Notes under the pieces: generated by a model
What the model was told of the DNA's origin: nothing
Seen by the model: the letters and a program-made list of their open reading frames with translations, nothing else
The model's database searches: none
In this document: one piece after another, positions 26,338-35,045 of the stretch
Numbering within the stretch: position 1 is the first letter of the stretch
How the letters are laid out: the number at the start of each line of letters is the position of its first letter
Program-made: the position numbers and the translations under genes
Assembly (NCBI RefSeq): GCF_002018365.1
Contig: NZ_MVKX01000003.1
Location: 124,001-188,000 of the forward strand
DNA length: 64,000 bases
Direction of reading: 5' to 3'
From: Acinetobacter amyesii
GTDB lineage: Bacteria; Pseudomonadota; Gammaproteobacteria; Pseudomonadales; Moraxellaceae

Positions 26338-26384
26338 TATGTGATCAACTTTTACCCAGCACACCTTTGCCAGGATTTAAATTC

Positions 26385-28601
26385 ATGACAAACATGCCAT
26401 ATAACGAAGATCAAGAACTTGATAACAACACTTCGGATAACCTTCATTTTCGTGACATTTTAGAACAGCGCATCAGCCGTCGTAGCTTGATTACCAAGAC
26501 TGCGAGTGGTGCAGTCGCACTTGCATTGGCATCTTCATTAACGGGGTGTAATGATGACAATGACTCAGATTCAAATAGCAATACCAAACCACCAGTTACC
26601 GATCCAAATCAAAAACCGACCAAGTTCAATTTCACACCAGTGAAAAAGAATTTAGACGATATTGTGACTGTTCCTGAAGGCTATCAAGCGCATGTACTAT
26701 ATGCGATGGGTGACTCGATTAACCCTGCATACCCAGCGTGGGATGATAACAATGTTCCTTCTGGCCCGAGCTTCCAATTCCGCTCTGGTGACTGCCATGA
26801 CGGTATGAGCTTCTTTGGTTTAAATACCACCTCTGGACGTTATGATGCCAAGCAGTCAGACCAAGGTTTGTTGGTGATGAACCATGAATACATCAATCCA
26901 ACCTTCTTGCACCCACAAGGCCCAACCAAAGTAGAAGGCCGTCGCCCTGAAGATGAAGTCATCCGTGAAGTCAATGCACACGGTGTTTCTATCATTCAAA
27001 TTGAAAAAGACAGCAAGACTCAAGCCGTCAAACTGGTACAAAACTCTCCATTTAACCGTCGTATCACAGCATCGACCGTAATGGACTTTAAAGGCCCTGT
27101 TGCAGGCTCAAGCTTAGTCAGCACGAAGTTTTCAGCCAATAGCCAACAAACCCGTGGTACACACAACAACTGCGGTAATGGCTATACCCCTTGGGGCACG
27201 TACCTGACGACAGAAGAAAACTTCATCGGTTACTTCGCTCGTGCAAAAGAAGATGATGCCAAACGTAGTCCTGCTGAAATTGTGGCACTCAACCGTTATG
27301 GCCTAAAAGCGGGTGCAAACTCACGCTATGGTTGGGAAACGGCGATTGGAAGTAATGAGTCACAAGATTTATATGACCGTTGGTCAGCGAATGTTACCGG
27401 TACTCAGGCAGCAGAAGATTATCGTAATGGTCCAAACACCTTTGGTTGGATTGTCGAAATCGATCCATTTGACCGTCGTGAAAACCCCGTAAAACGTACA
27501 GCACTGGGTCGCTTTGCACATGAAGACTGCCGTGCAAGTCGCTTACGTGAAGATGACAACCTCGCATTTTACATGGGTGATGACTCACGCGGCGAATACA
27601 TCTATAAATTTGTATCCGACCAAAAATGGAATAAAAAAGATGTCAACGGTGGCTATGCTGCAGGTGACAAATACATGAACAACGGTAAGTTATACGTTGC
27701 CAAATTTAACAATGACGGCAAAGGTCAATGGATTGAATTGAGCTATAACGTCAATGGTTTAAACCAAAGCAACAGCGTGTATCCGTTTAGTTCACAAGCA
27801 GATGTTCTGACCTTCGCACGTCTTGCCGCAGATGCTGTCGGTGCTACCAAAATGGACCGTCCTGAATGGGTCGCTGTGCATCCAGACAATGGTGAAGTCT
27901 ATGTGACCCTCACCAATAACTCGAACCGTGGTACGACGCATGCACTTGATGCAGCCAACCCACGTAACTACACCGACCCTGAAGGTGGTAAAGGCAACGT
28001 CAACGGTCATATTATCCGTTTCCGTGAAGACGGTGATACAACCACAGCGCTCAGCTTTACTTGGGATATTTACCTGTTTGGTGCTGAAGCAAAAATGGCG
28101 AGCAACATTAATTTATCCGGTTTAAATGACAACAACGACTTGTCTTCACCCGATGGGATGTGGTTCGACCCACGTGGTGTGTTATGGATTCAAACCGATG
28201 ACGGTGCTTATACCGATACCACCAACTGTATGATGCTTGCTGCGCTTCCGGGTCAAGTCGGTGACGGTACAAAAGCCACGACTTCATCGGGTCAAGAAAC
28301 CATTGTGGGTGCAAAACTGAATGATGAAAACTTACGTCGCTTCCTGACTGGACCTAAAGAATGTGAAATCACAGGTGTGACGATGACACCTGACTACAAA
28401 GCGATTTTTATCAATGTGCAACATCCCGGTGAAGATTCAGCATCCTATGCTGAGCCGACTAGCCACTGGCCTGCATCACAAACCAATGCAGCAGCGACTT
28501 CTCGCCCTCGCTCAGCGACCGTTGTCATCACCCGTAAAGATGGTGGTGTGATTGCTGGCGAAGCGGTAGAACAAGCTCAGCCAACACAAAAAACCGCATA
28601 A
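26385..28601 (+). CDS. phoX: PhoX-family alkaline phosphatase (DUF839), Tat lipoprotein
   Basis: Iron- and calcium-dependent alkaline phosphatase for phosphate scavenging, exported folded through Tat. 738 aa from the ATG at 26385, which has AGGA nine nt upstream; the frame extends 47 codons further but would swallow the Pho-type promoter. The signal has ISRRSLITK (Arg32-Arg33), a hydrophobic stretch, then LTGC (52-55), a lipobox, so the mature protein is probably lipid-anchored. The body has PhoX family features: EGYQAHVLYAMGD, GDCHDGMSFF, LLVMNHEYINP, NNCGNGYTPWGTYLTTEEN, RFAHEDCRA and SSPDGMWFDPRG. Next to tatABC, its export machinery. Confidence 0.9.
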   Translation: MTNMPYNEDQELDNNTSDNLHFRDILEQRISRRSLITKTASGAVALALASSLTGCNDDNDSDSNSNTKPPVTDPNQKPTKFNFTPVKKNLDDIVTVPEGYQAHVLYAMGDSINPAYPAWDDNNVPSGPSFQFRSGDCHDGMSFFGLNTTSGRYDAKQSDQGLLVMNHEYINPTFLHPQGPTKVEGRRPEDEVIREVNAHGVSIIQIEKDSKTQAVKLVQNSPFNRRITASTVMDFKGPVAGSSLVSTKFSANSQQTRGTHNNCGNGYTPWGTYLTTEENFIGYFARAKEDDAKRSPAEIVALNRYGLKAGANSRYGWETAIGSNESQDLYDRWSANVTGTQAAEDYRNGPNTFGWIVEIDPFDRRENPVKRTALGRFAHEDCRASRLREDDNLAFYMGDDSRGEYIYKFVSDQKWNKKDVNGGYAAGDKYMNNGKLYVAKFNNDGKGQWIELSYNVNGLNQSNSVYPFSSQADVLTFARLAADAVGATKMDRPEWVAVHPDNGEVYVTLTNNSNRGTTHALDAANPRNYTDPEGGKGNVNGHIIRFREDGDTTTALSFTWDIYLFGAEAKMASNINLSGLNDNNDLSSPDGMWFDPRGVLWIQTDDGAYTDTTNCMMLAALPGQVGDGTKATTSSGQETIVGAKLNDENLRRFLTGPKECEITGVTMTPDYKAIFINVQHPGEDSASYAEPTSHWPASQTNAAATSRPRSATVVITRKDGGVIAGEAVEQAQPTQKTA

Positions 28602-28617
28602 AACACCTCTCAAAAAT

Positions 28618-28643
28618 AAGCCGACGATGAGTCGGCTTTTTTT
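28618..28643. terminator. Terminator after phoX
   Basis: AAGCCGAC-GATGA-GTCGGCTT followed by T-run; it touches the end of the converging NRDE gene. Confidence 0.86.
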
Positions 28644-29421
28644 ATGGCTTTAAATGCAATTCAATCTGGGTGATCTGTCCTTGTTGCTCACCCTGCTGCT
28701 GTTTTTCCTGCCAATGCCACTGCGAATCCCGCATACACAATAAATTTGAACAACGTGTGCCATACACCGGACTTTGAATAAAGGTTGAAGACAGCAAATG
28801 TTCCATTTCTGTCTGAATCCCAGTATTGGGTAACAATGCTGGAATGATTTTACGTTCATCTTCCAAAATATCCCACGCAGCAGCTTCTATGTCCGCCTGT
28901 GGTTGCTGGCTTTGTAGCATCGGTAAAAATTCTTGCGTGAAACGTTTGCGTAAATGTCGGGTCTTTTCCCAATGTTCAGACATTAAACCATTGGATGTGA
29001 CATACACCCCTTTGGCTAAGACTTGTGGTGCTTCGCCGCGATTACTCATATAAACGGCTTGAGTAGCGTCGCCAACGAATAAATTAAAGCCGGCATAATT
29101 ACATTGGATTTGTTCAAGTACTTGCGCAAAACGAATGGGCGTTTGCTCAGATTCTAAAAATTGCTGAATCAAAGCGCCACGTGAAGTGGGATATGTGGTC
29201 TGATCACGACCATCACGAAAATTGGTCACAATCGCCCAACGCCCTTGAGCGGTAATCCCCATCCATGTTCCACCAGACTGTAAGTCCTGCCCTGCAATAA
29301 TTGGACTATCCACCCATTGTTTTAGGCCTGCCGTCGGTCGATGATAAAACTCATCACGATTCGAAATCAGGCAGAGTGGCATGTCATCCAAGACCTGCCA
29401 AGCAAAAGCCACAATGCACAT
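28642..29421 (-). CDS. NRDE/TANGO2-family protein
   Basis: 259 aa. Named for its NRDE motif, seen here as ISNRDEFYHRP at about residue 20; the N-terminal Cys2 (MCIVAFAWQ) resembles an N-terminal nucleophile. GGTWMGIT and NFRDGRD are further family blocks. The cellular role is not settled; eukaryotic TANGO2 has been linked to heme or lipid handling. Start: ATG at 29421 with GAGAG six nt upstream; a TTG two codons earlier would bury Cys2 and is less likely. Confidence 0.88.
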   Translation of the reverse strand: MCIVAFAWQVLDDMPLCLISNRDEFYHRPTAGLKQWVDSPIIAGQDLQSGGTWMGITAQGRWAIVTNFRDGRDQTTYPTSRGALIQQFLESEQTPIRFAQVLEQIQCNYAGFNLFVGDATQAVYMSNRGEAPQVLAKGVYVTSNGLMSEHWEKTRHLRKRFTQEFLPMLQSQQPQADIEAAAWDILEDERKIIPALLPNTGIQTEMEHLLSSTFIQSPVYGTRCSNLLCMRDSQWHWQEKQQQGEQQGQITQIELHLKP

Positions 29422-29514
29422 ATTCAACTCTCAATATCTTTACACATTGAATGTACAACATTTTTCAGCACATTCAGCTAAAATCTGTGCAAAACATAAT
29501 GACAAGGAACAGCA

Positions 29515-30327
29515 ATGCTGACATATCCAAATATCGACCCTGTGGCGATATCACTGGGGCCACTACAAGTTCACTGGTATGGTCTGATGTATTTATTGGC
29601 CTTTTTATTTGCATGGGGCTTGGCAACCTACCGTGCAAAACAACGTGACGGCTGGAACGCAGAAATGGTCTCTGACCTGATTTTCTACGGTGCATTGGGT
29701 GTCGTGATTGGTGGACGCTTTGGCTATGTCTTCTTTTATGGTTTCGATCAGTTCCTTGCCAACCCACTGTGGCTGTTCCAAGTTTGGACAGGCGGCATGA
29801 GCTTCCATGGAGGTTTCCTTGGTGTCATGATTGCCATGTTACTGTGGTGCAAAAAATATAAAATGACCTGGTTTCAAACCCTCGACTTTATTGCACCCTG
29901 CGTTCCGACAGGCTTGATGTTTGGTCGTATTGGTAACTTTATTGGTGGCGAACTGTATGGCCGTGCAGTGACTGACCCTAATTTTGCTTTCGGTATGATC
30001 TTCCCAACCGATCCACTTCAGTTGGTGCGCCATCCGTCGCAGCTTTATCAAGCCCTCTGTGAAGGTTTGATTCTGTTTATTGTGCTGTGGTGGTTTAGTT
30101 CAAAACCTCGTCCACGTTATGCCGTTTCAGCATTGTTTCTCATCGGATATGGTATCGCACGCTTCACTGTTGAATTCTTCCGTGAGCCGGACAATGGTCA
30201 ACTGTTCATTGGATGGATGAGTAAAGGTCAGTTCCTGACAGTTCCGATGATTCTGATTGGCCTATGGATGATGTGGTATGCCTACCAGAAAAAAATCTAT
30301 GACTGGGGTCCACAAAAAAATCATTAA
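29515..30327 (+). CDS. lgt: Prolipoprotein diacylglyceryl transferase
   Basis: First enzyme of lipoprotein maturation: moves diacylglycerol from phosphatidylglycerol to the lipobox cysteine. 270 aa inner-membrane protein with seven hydrophobic segments. Visible family features: the HWYGLMY segment near residue 24, GGMSFHGGFLG with a conserved His, and the Lgt signature FGRIGNFIGGELYGR. It would process the lipoproteins encoded in this window (PhoX, the DUF2846-like and META proteins). Divergent from the NRDE gene. Confidence 0.96.
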   Translation: MLTYPNIDPVAISLGPLQVHWYGLMYLLAFLFAWGLATYRAKQRDGWNAEMVSDLIFYGALGVVIGGRFGYVFFYGFDQFLANPLWLFQVWTGGMSFHGGFLGVMIAMLLWCKKYKMTWFQTLDFIAPCVPTGLMFGRIGNFIGGELYGRAVTDPNFAFGMIFPTDPLQLVRHPSQLYQALCEGLILFIVLWWFSSKPRPRYAVSALFLIGYGIARFTVEFFREPDNGQLFIGWMSKGQFLTVPMILIGLWMMWYAYQKKIYDWGPQKNH

Positions 30328-30349
30328 TTTTTTCTAAATGTCTTTAAGC

Positions 30350-30375
30350 AAGCGAGGTTTAAGCCTCGCTTTTTT
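30350..30375. terminator. Terminator after lgt
   Basis: AGCGAGG-TTTAAG-CCTCGCT followed by six T. Confidence 0.87.
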
Positions 30376-30483
30376 ATGCGCTGAAATTTATTCCTTCATA
30401 CGCATTTACTGCACATGAAGTGACTGAACTAGACAACTGATCTGTGCTAAAGTTTATTCAGCTTATTTTTAAACTATCGATCC

Positions 30484-30876
30484 ATGCTTGAATTTTGGTT
30501 TAACCCCAGCGTTTCTGTACTTAAAAAAATCCTGTTTTTTATTGCGATGGCCGTACTGACGGGTGTTTTGTATTGGATGGAACCCCTAACACTTCAAGCC
30601 ATTCTGATGTTCATGGGTACAGGCGTGATTTTCCTGATTTGTCGTTATTGCAAGATTCATTTTGCAGCAAAAAACCCAACAGGTTTGCTCTATCGTTTAT
30701 TGACGTGGATTCCGATTGCACTGCTGTTGGCATTGGTTTTTATCAACATGAATAAGGGTGAAATTCTGATTCCAGGTGCTCAAGGCATTGGCTTTATGGC
30801 TTTGGCAATCTGCCTGCTCTCCCCGATTTCACTGCTGAATAAAAACGAGAACACTTCGCCCCAAGGTAAAGTTTAA
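30484..30876 (+). CDS. Predicted membrane protein, function unknown
   Basis: 130 aa with four hydrophobic segments (ILFFIAMAVLTGVLYW, AILMFMGTGVIFLICRY, WIPIALLLALVFI, GIGFMALAICLLSPI). No family recognised. Its stop codon is directly followed by the ATG of the next gene, so the two are translated from one message; both proteins are of similar size and layout. Confidence 0.6.
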   Translation: MLEFWFNPSVSVLKKILFFIAMAVLTGVLYWMEPLTLQAILMFMGTGVIFLICRYCKIHFAAKNPTGLLYRLLTWIPIALLLALVFINMNKGEILIPGAQGIGFMALAICLLSPISLLNKNENTSPQGKV

Positions 30877-31245
30877 ATGCTGACTTTTTGGTACTCTGAG
30901 CGCTGTAACCGACAAATCAAGCTCATCATTTGTATCAGTACCTGTGTGCTTATTTTTCTATGCGCTGAACAAAAACAACTAGATCCCCGCTTTGCGGGCT
31001 TCAGTTTAGCCATTGGTATGATGATTGATCTGCTTTATAAGCTCAGACAAGACAAACTAAAAACACTGTCTCCGTCATTAAAATGCGGTTTGGCTACTTT
31101 GCCAATTTTATGTTTAGTGTGCTTAATTTATTTTCTACCCAATGAGCAGCGCTGGATTTTAGCACTGCAATGTGTGGGCTTTACTGCAATTGGATTATTT
31201 ATCGTCTCGATCTACAGTCAACGTGCAAAAAGGTTTGAAGACTAA
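30877..31245 (+). CDS. Predicted membrane protein, function unknown
   Basis: 122 aa with four hydrophobic segments (LIICISTCVLIFLC, FSLAIGMMIDLLY, LATLPILCLVCLIYFL, LQCVGFTAIGLFIVSIY). Begins at the base after the stop of the preceding gene. The pair may have arisen by duplication, as both keep a C-terminal GF-x-A-(I/L)-(A/G) helix, but identity is low by eye. Confidence 0.6.
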   Translation: MLTFWYSERCNRQIKLIICISTCVLIFLCAEQKQLDPRFAGFSLAIGMMIDLLYKLRQDKLKTLSPSLKCGLATLPILCLVCLIYFLPNEQRWILALQCVGFTAIGLFIVSIYSQRAKRFED

Positions 31246-31267
31246 CCTTTTTTGCAGCCACGGGCTG

Positions 31268-31780
31268 CTAATCTGCTAAGCGATAATAGCTATACTTCAC
31301 ATTTGGAGTTCGATAGACCGCATAACCCGCTTGACGATAATCAGACACCCAATCCTTACCTGAATATGCTGCGATATGACCATAACGACTACTTTGATTG
31401 CGGTCGATAATATAAATATCGCCTTTCTTAGGTCGATCAAACGCTAAATTAATTTTTTGATAACCAATTTTTTGTAATGTGCTGCCCCAATCTGCTGCGG
31501 CAACGGGGTGACCGTTAAAACGTGCCCCAGCGGACTCAAGTGCTAGACGAACACTGCGGGCACATTTCTGAGTACTGCTTTGGCGGGTAATGCCTTGTAA
31601 AAATCCAGTCAAACGATCGATATCGATACGCTGACCATTTCGGGATACCACATTTTTAGTCGCTGCTTTTTGAGTGGTATTGGACTTGCCCGTATTTTTA
31701 CTCGCCTGAGAACGAATTATGATATTTGCCTGAACTGGAGCATGCACTTCACTCAAGTTTACATTGTGATCATAAGCCAT
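31268..31780 (-). CDS. CHAP/NlpC-like peptidoglycan amidase domain protein without signal peptide
   Basis: 170 aa. The N-terminal 50 residues are polar and Ser/Thr/Lys rich; then a cysteine-amidase domain with candidate nucleophile Cys73 (QKCARSVRLALESAG) and His135 (RYGHIAAYSGKDWVSD), an order typical of CHAP or NlpC/P60 enzymes that cut peptide links in the cell wall. No secretion signal is present, which is how phage endolysins and type VI secretion amidase effectors look. No immunity-like exported protein lies beside it. An endolysin relic, a type VI effector or a spanin-released hydrolase are all possible. Confidence 0.68.
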   Translation of the reverse strand: MAYDHNVNLSEVHAPVQANIIIRSQASKNTGKSNTTQKAATKNVVSRNGQRIDIDRLTGFLQGITRQSSTQKCARSVRLALESAGARFNGHPVAAADWGSTLQKIGYQKINLAFDRPKKGDIYIIDRNQSSRYGHIAAYSGKDWVSDYRQAGYAVYRTPNVKYSYYRLAD

Positions 31781-32340
31781 TCTTTAACCCACACTCCCGC
31801 CTGTATTTAGGCATTCAAAAATTTTAACGAGGGTGATAGTACCGCGTAAATCATGTTTTTTCATGTAAAAAATGTAAGATTTCTTAAACAAATCTTCACA
31901 TTTAAATACGACCGTCTATTTTTAATTCAAATAGATTTATTTTTTATATCAAACTCTTAATCAAAAATAGTAGTTCAAAATCACCTCTTCATAATGAGAA
32001 AAATCACGTGTATTTTTTAATCAAACTTATCTGTGTTTTTTTCAACGCTGCGAATGTAACATAGCTCAACATATAAACAATAGAGCTTATGTCTTCTAAG
32101 CTCATGCTTGATTGAACAGACATATTGTCTCGTTAACACTTGATGTAATTGTTATTAATAGACGTCTTCAACTCAGACAATTCAGCGCTTGTTGCCTGCA
32201 AAATTTGGTCATCACCCAATAAACACCGTATGTTTTTGATTTTTTAAACCTGACCATATTCAAGCACCCATCGCAGTTCCTTCCTCACGCAAAACAAGCT
32301 AATATGTGCCACAAGAAATTTAGCAAATTATGAGAGAGAC
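31781..32340. other. 560-bp AT-rich non-coding stretch between the amidase gene and thyA
   Basis: No ORF of note. Two structured elements are seen: a hairpin at 31870-31903 (AAATGT-AAGATTT / AAATCTT-C-ACATTT, one bulge), which on the minus strand runs into six T and could be a terminator or attenuator 90 bp before the amidase gene, and a 7-bp perfect hairpin GAGCTTA-TGTCTTC-TAAGCTC at 32083-32103. Promoters for both flanking genes must lie here but none is convincing. Confidence 0.5.
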
Positions 32341-33183
32341 ATGCGCCAGTATTTAGACCTTTTACAACACATTCTCGACAACGGCGGCGACAAGGGCGAC
32401 CGTACGGGTACGGGAACACGTTCTGTATTTGGTCATCAAATGCGCTTCGATCTTTCTCAAGGTTTCCCTTTACTCACCACCAAAAAAGTTCATTTCCGCT
32501 CTATCGTGATTGAACTACTGTGGTTCCTTAAAGGCGATACCAATGTTCAATATTTGCAAGACAATAAAGTTTCCATTTGGGATGAATGGTCTACAGCAGA
32601 ACAAACTGCGCGTTTTGGTCGTCCTGCCGGTGAATTAGGTCCTGTTTACGGTCATCAATGGCGTAATTTCGGTGCAACCAAAAAAGCCGATGGCCTATAT
32701 GAACAAGATGGTTTTGACCAAATCAAATGGTTGGTCAATGAAATCAAAACCAATCCTAACTCTCGTCGTCTAATCGTATCTGGTTGGAACCCAAATGAGG
32801 CAGGTAATGTTGCATTGCCACCATGCCATACCTTGTTCCAATTTTTTGTCCAAAACGGAAAATTATCCTGCCAATTATATCAACGCAGTGCTGACGTTTT
32901 CCTTGGTGTGCCGTTTAACATTGCCAGCTATGCCCTGTTAACACACATGATTGCGCAAGTTTGTGGTCTTGGTGTAGGCGACTTCGTTTGGACCGGTGGG
33001 GATACACATTTATATGCCAACCATTTCGAACAAGCGCAGTTGCAACTGACACGTGAACCAATGGGTCTGTGCCAATTAAAACTCAATCCTGAAATTACCG
33101 ATCTTTTCGATTTTAAATTTGAAGATATTGAAATCGTAGGTTATGAATCACATCCTGCGATTAAAGCCCCTGTTGCGGTTTAA
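32341..33183 (+). CDS. thyA: Thymidylate synthase
   Basis: Makes dTMP from dUMP with methylene-tetrahydrofolate. 280 aa, slightly longer than E. coli ThyA. N-terminal [20 protein letters not shown], catalytic Cys in [12 protein letters not shown], and [20 protein letters not shown] with the substrate-binding Arg and Asn are all present. It is followed 168 bp later by folA, which regenerates the folate cofactor. Confidence 0.97.
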   Translation: MRQYLDLLQHILDNGGDKGDRTGTGTRSVFGHQMRFDLSQGFPLLTTKKVHFRSIVIELLWFLKGDTNVQYLQDNKVSIWDEWSTAEQTARFGRPAGELGPVYGHQWRNFGATKKADGLYEQDGFDQIKWLVNEIKTNPNSRRLIVSGWNPNEAGNVALPPCHTLFQFFVQNGKLSCQLYQRSADVFLGVPFNIASYALLTHMIAQVCGLGVGDFVWTGGDTHLYANHFEQAQLQLTREPMGLCQLKLNPEITDLFDFKFEDIEIVGYESHPAIKAPVAV

Positions 33184-33207
33184 TTTTTATATTAAATTTC
33201 AAATAGT

Positions 33208-33234
33208 TAAAATCAATATTAACAATTGATTTTA
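33208..33234. repeat. 10-bp inverted repeat after thyA
   Basis: TAAAATCAAT-ATTAACA-ATTGATTTTA, perfect arms, AT-rich; no T-run follows directly. Confidence 0.8.
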
Positions 33235-33280
33235 CCTTAAAAAAGACAGAAGCTATTTAATTTAAGATTTTATAGTTACA

Positions 33281-33328
33281 ATATCCAAATTCAGCTTTTT
33301 AATAAGCCGAATTTGGATATTGCTTTTT
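33281..33328 (+). terminator. Long hairpin/terminator between thyA and folA
   Basis: Twelve-bp perfect outer stem ATATCCAAATTC / GAATTTGGATAT with an inner GCTT/AAGC stem, followed by TGCTTTTTTT. It ends 22 bp before the folA ATG, so folA either has a promoter within it or depends on readthrough. Confidence 0.75.
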
Positions 33329-33350
33329 TTATGGTTTGGATTTTAACGTT

Positions 33351-33863
33351 ATGACTTTCCAAAATTTAGAGGTTGTGCATGTTGTTGCAATGGATAACCA
33401 ACGTTGTATTGGGAAAGATAACGATCTTCCTTGGCATATTTCTGCCGATTTAAAGCACTTTAAAGAAATCACTCAAGGTGGAGTGATTATATTAGGTCGT
33501 AAGAATTTTGACTCAATTGGTCGCCCACTTCCTAAGCGTGTAAATTGGGTTGTAACTCGTAATCTCGATTGGTCTTTTGAAGGTGTTAAAGTAGCTCATT
33601 CAATTGAAGAAGCCTTAAAAAACTCTATGGACGATGTTAAATCTTCAGAAAAGCCAAATACTATTTTTATTATTGGCGGTGGAGAAATTTTTCAACAAAC
33701 CATTAGTATCACCGATCGTCTAGAATTAACACACATCGATTTAAATGTTGATGGAGACATTTTCTATCCTGAAATTCCTGCGGACTTTCAAAAAGTGGCG
33801 TCAGAACAACATATCGACGACAAAACTGGGATTGCTTTTGAGTTCGCAACTTACCGAAAATAA
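33351..33863 (+). CDS. folA: Dihydrofolate reductase
   Basis: Reduces dihydrofolate to tetrahydrofolate; target of trimethoprim. 170 aa. VVAMDNQRCIGKDNDLPWHISADLKHFK holds the Met20-type loop and the active-site Asp equivalent; ILGRKNFDSIGRPLPKR is the NADPH-binding loop; IFIIGGGEIFQQ is the conserved GG turn. Start: ATG at 33351; a TTG at 33336 would add five residues. No good Shine-Dalgarno is seen before either, and the gene lies directly after the long hairpin. Confidence 0.95.
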   Translation: MTFQNLEVVHVVAMDNQRCIGKDNDLPWHISADLKHFKEITQGGVIILGRKNFDSIGRPLPKRVNWVVTRNLDWSFEGVKVAHSIEEALKNSMDDVKSSEKPNTIFIIGGGEIFQQTISITDRLELTHIDLNVDGDIFYPEIPADFQKVASEQHIDDKTGIAFEFATYRK

Positions 33864-33890
33864 AGAAAAATCTTAAGCTAAAAGAAAAAT

Positions 33891-34961
33891 ATGCAACAGA
33901 GTGACCAACGAGCAATGTTCAAAAAAATAGGGCGAAGTATTCTTCATGCCCTATTTAGTGTGTTTGTCCTCTGTTCTTCGATTTGGCTTTGTGCCGCCCT
34001 GTGGATACAGCAACCGGCAGGCTGGTTAGGCAGCCGCATTATCATTGGGATCTGGATTGCTTTTGCCCTGAGCATTTTAGGCATCTATATTACCCAACAC
34101 TTTTTTAGCCGTCGTAAAGATGTCTTGATTTATATAGTGGGCTTTATCTGTGGTCTATTTTGGTATTTTGGCATGGAAGCGCGCCAAGATCGTGAATGGA
34201 ATCCTGAAGTGGCAGAAATTCTACATTATGAAAAGCAAGGCAATCTCGTCACCTTGCACAATGTGCGTAATTTCGACTGGCATGCCGATGGCAGCTATAC
34301 CCCGCGTTGGGAAACCCGCCAATATGACTTGAGTCAAATCAATGGCGTCAACATTATTACCTCGTATTGGATGGGGCCGCAAATCGCCCATACCTTGGTC
34401 AGTTTTGATTTTGCTGACCGACCACCGCTGACGTTTTCGATTGAAATTCGCAAAGAGAAAAATGAAGAATTCTCTGCGATTGGTGGTTTTTTCCGTAAAT
34501 ATGAACTGAGCCTCATTGCATCAGATGAAAAAGATATCATCTATACCCGCAGCAATACACGCGGAGAACAGGTCTATTTCTTCCCCGTAAACATGCCAAA
34601 ATCTGAAATGCAGGCGCTGTTTATTGAATATTTACATAAAGCCGATGAACTGCAGACTCAACCTAAATGGTACAACACGCTCACCAGTAATTGTACAACA
34701 CTGGTGTTTGACATGATTCAAGCGGTTTCCAAACATCAGCTTCCAACCGATTACCGCTTATTCGCATCGGGTTATTTGCCGAATTATTTGCATGACCTTC
34801 ATGCCATAGACCAAAATTGGGATATGAAAACATGGTATCAAAAAGCCCATGTTAACCCCCGTGTCTCTCAAATTAAGCAACTGAGCAGTGAGCAATATTC
34901 GAAGTTAATTCGACAAGGTTTGCCGCATTCACAGTCCAATCCAAGCGCCAATCAATTGTAA
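33891..34961 (+). CDS. DUF4105-family membrane protein
   Basis: 356 aa. The N-terminal 100 residues contain three hydrophobic segments (ALFSVFVLCSSIWLCAALWI, IIIGIWIAFALSILGIYI, DVLIYIVGFICGLFWYFG). The rest is a soluble, probably periplasmic domain of the DUF4105 type: MEARQDREWNPEVAEI, HNVRNFDWHADGSY, SYWMGPQIAHTLVSF and the conserved NTLTSNCTTLVFDM with a candidate Cys nucleophile. DUF4105 has been placed near papain/NlpC-like folds, but its activity is not established. An alternative ATG eight codons downstream exists. Confidence 0.82.
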   Translation: MQQSDQRAMFKKIGRSILHALFSVFVLCSSIWLCAALWIQQPAGWLGSRIIIGIWIAFALSILGIYITQHFFSRRKDVLIYIVGFICGLFWYFGMEARQDREWNPEVAEILHYEKQGNLVTLHNVRNFDWHADGSYTPRWETRQYDLSQINGVNIITSYWMGPQIAHTLVSFDFADRPPLTFSIEIRKEKNEEFSAIGGFFRKYELSLIASDEKDIIYTRSNTRGEQVYFFPVNMPKSEMQALFIEYLHKADELQTQPKWYNTLTSNCTTLVFDMIQAVSKHQLPTDYRLFASGYLPNYLHDLHAIDQNWDMKTWYQKAHVNPRVSQIKQLSSEQYSKLIRQGLPHSQSNPSANQL

Positions 34962-35045
34962 TTCTTAAATATTGATACAAATATGGCTAGCTTATCTGTG
35001 CGATATTTGCTTAGATAGTTGAAATGCTTCCACGGGGAAATTCCG

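Noticed and set aside
32083-32103. Hairpin as an sRNA terminator upstream of thyA
   Set aside because: Stem of only 7 bp with no T-run on either side; kept only as a note in the intergenic description.
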